This document shows, one piece after another, positions 63,727 through 64,000 of a DNA stretch of 64,000 bases (positions are counted from its first letter, which is position 1; each line of letters begins with the position of its first letter). Source of the DNA: Aquipuribacter hungaricus (GTDB taxonomy: Bacteria; Actinomycetota; Actinomycetes; Actinomycetales; JBBAYJ01); NCBI RefSeq assembly GCF_042663885.1, contig NZ_JBHSXV010000001.1; one strand, written 5' to 3'. A program made the position numbers and the translations under genes. Below the pieces are notes generated by a model. That model made no database searches, was not told where the DNA came from, and saw only the letters and a program-made list of their open reading frames with translations.

Positions 63727-64000
63727 TTGCTGCGCACCCACACGGCCGGCGCCCTCAGCGCCGCCGACACCGAGACCGCCGTCACCCTCGCCGGGTGGGT
63801 GGCCCGCCGGCGCGACCACGGCGGGGTCGCCTTCGTCGACCTGCGCGACGCCTCGGGCGTGGTCCAGGTCGTCGTCCGCGACGAGGTGCTCGACTCCTCG
63901 GGCGCGCACGACCTGCGCAACGAGTACTGCGTGCAGGTCGTCGGGACCGTCCGCCGCCGCCCGGAGGGCAACGAGAACCCCGCCCTGCCGACCGGCGAGA
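63727..64000 (+). CDS. aspS: Aspartyl-tRNA synthetase, N-terminal part (continues past window)
   Basis: The first 91 residues are in the window. TTG 63727 is the start: AAGGA lies 6 nt upstream and the product then begins MLRTHTAGALSA like other AspS proteins. The visible part is the OB-fold anticodon-binding domain: VTLAGWVARRRDHGGVAFVD, LRDASGVVQVVVRDE, NEYCVQVVGTVRRRPEGNEN. Whether it is the discriminating or the non-discriminating (Asp/Asn) form cannot be told from this part. Confidence 0.93.
   Translation, partial: MLRTHTAGALSAADTETAVTLAGWVARRRDHGGVAFVDLRDASGVVQVVVRDEVLDSSGAHDLRNEYCVQVVGTVRRRPEGNENPALPTGE

Overview
The window is a contiguous piece of a high-GC actinobacterial chromosome. 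The gene order (dcw tail, wag31/divIVA, dnaE1, his, infC-rpmI-rplT, pheST, arg, tyrS, tlyA-nadK-recN-steA-pyrG) follows the order known from Mycobacterium tuberculosis and other Actinobacteria. The 16S rRNA looks like Micrococcales, possibly the Intrasporangiaceae/Ornithinimicrobium/Dermacoccus side, but this was judged by eye and is not certain. Starts are mostly GTG or ATG. TGA is by far the commonest stop, TAG occurs five times, and no TAA stop is used by any gene called here.

Layout. 1-12 kb: end of the division and cell-wall cluster, murD (cut by the window edge)-ftsW-murG-murC-ftsQ, then ftsZ with its own promoter, pgeF-yggS-sepF-yggT-divIVA-lspA-rluD. 11.8-13.4 kb: the most foreign-looking segment, a stand-alone DUF559/Vsr-like nuclease gene bracketed by three related imperfect palindromes plus a 9-bp tandem repeat. 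13.4-18.9 kb: dnaE, a membrane protein, and on the minus strand a LON-domain protein and a YbaK-type deacylase. 18.9-24.3 kb: hisDCB-hisH-(small membrane protein)-hisA. 24.4-26.2 kb: MFS transporter and a convergent DUF1844 gene. 26.2-32.5 kb: infC-rpmI-rplT-RNA methyltransferase-pheS-pheT. 32.6-42.2 kb: a GNAT gene, argCJB, a 52-residue cysteine-tailed membrane microprotein, an asparaginase (minus), then argDFR and argH; argG is absent. 42.2-44.2 kb: mpg and tyrS. 44.2-49.9 kb: a complete rRNA operon (16S-23S-5S, no spacer tRNA) with promoter, boxA, processing stems and terminator. 49.9-64 kb: a large RGG-repeat protein, DUF1015 (minus), TPR protein, HAD phosphatase, a 46-residue coiled-coil protein, tlyA, nadK, recN, steA, a GT4 glycosyltransferase, pyrG, NUDIX hydrolase and the start of aspS.

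How it works together: most neighbouring same-strand genes overlap by four bases (ATGA, GTGA and, twice, CTGA), which implies translational coupling. Fourteen genes instead have a TANNNT -10 element 6-8 nt before the start codon, which predicts leaderless mRNAs. The arg promoters carry a shared 14-bp motif over the -10, a good candidate for the ArgR operator, with argR itself encoded downstream.

Points most worth a second look: the palindrome-bracketed DUF559 gene; CTG start codons for lspA and the rplT-distal methyltransferase; TAG stop codons that double as -10 elements; the RGG protein next to the rRNA operon; the ftsZ leader palindrome; the CPFC-tailed microprotein; the asparaginase with an altered presumed zinc site; and steA without its usual steB partner.
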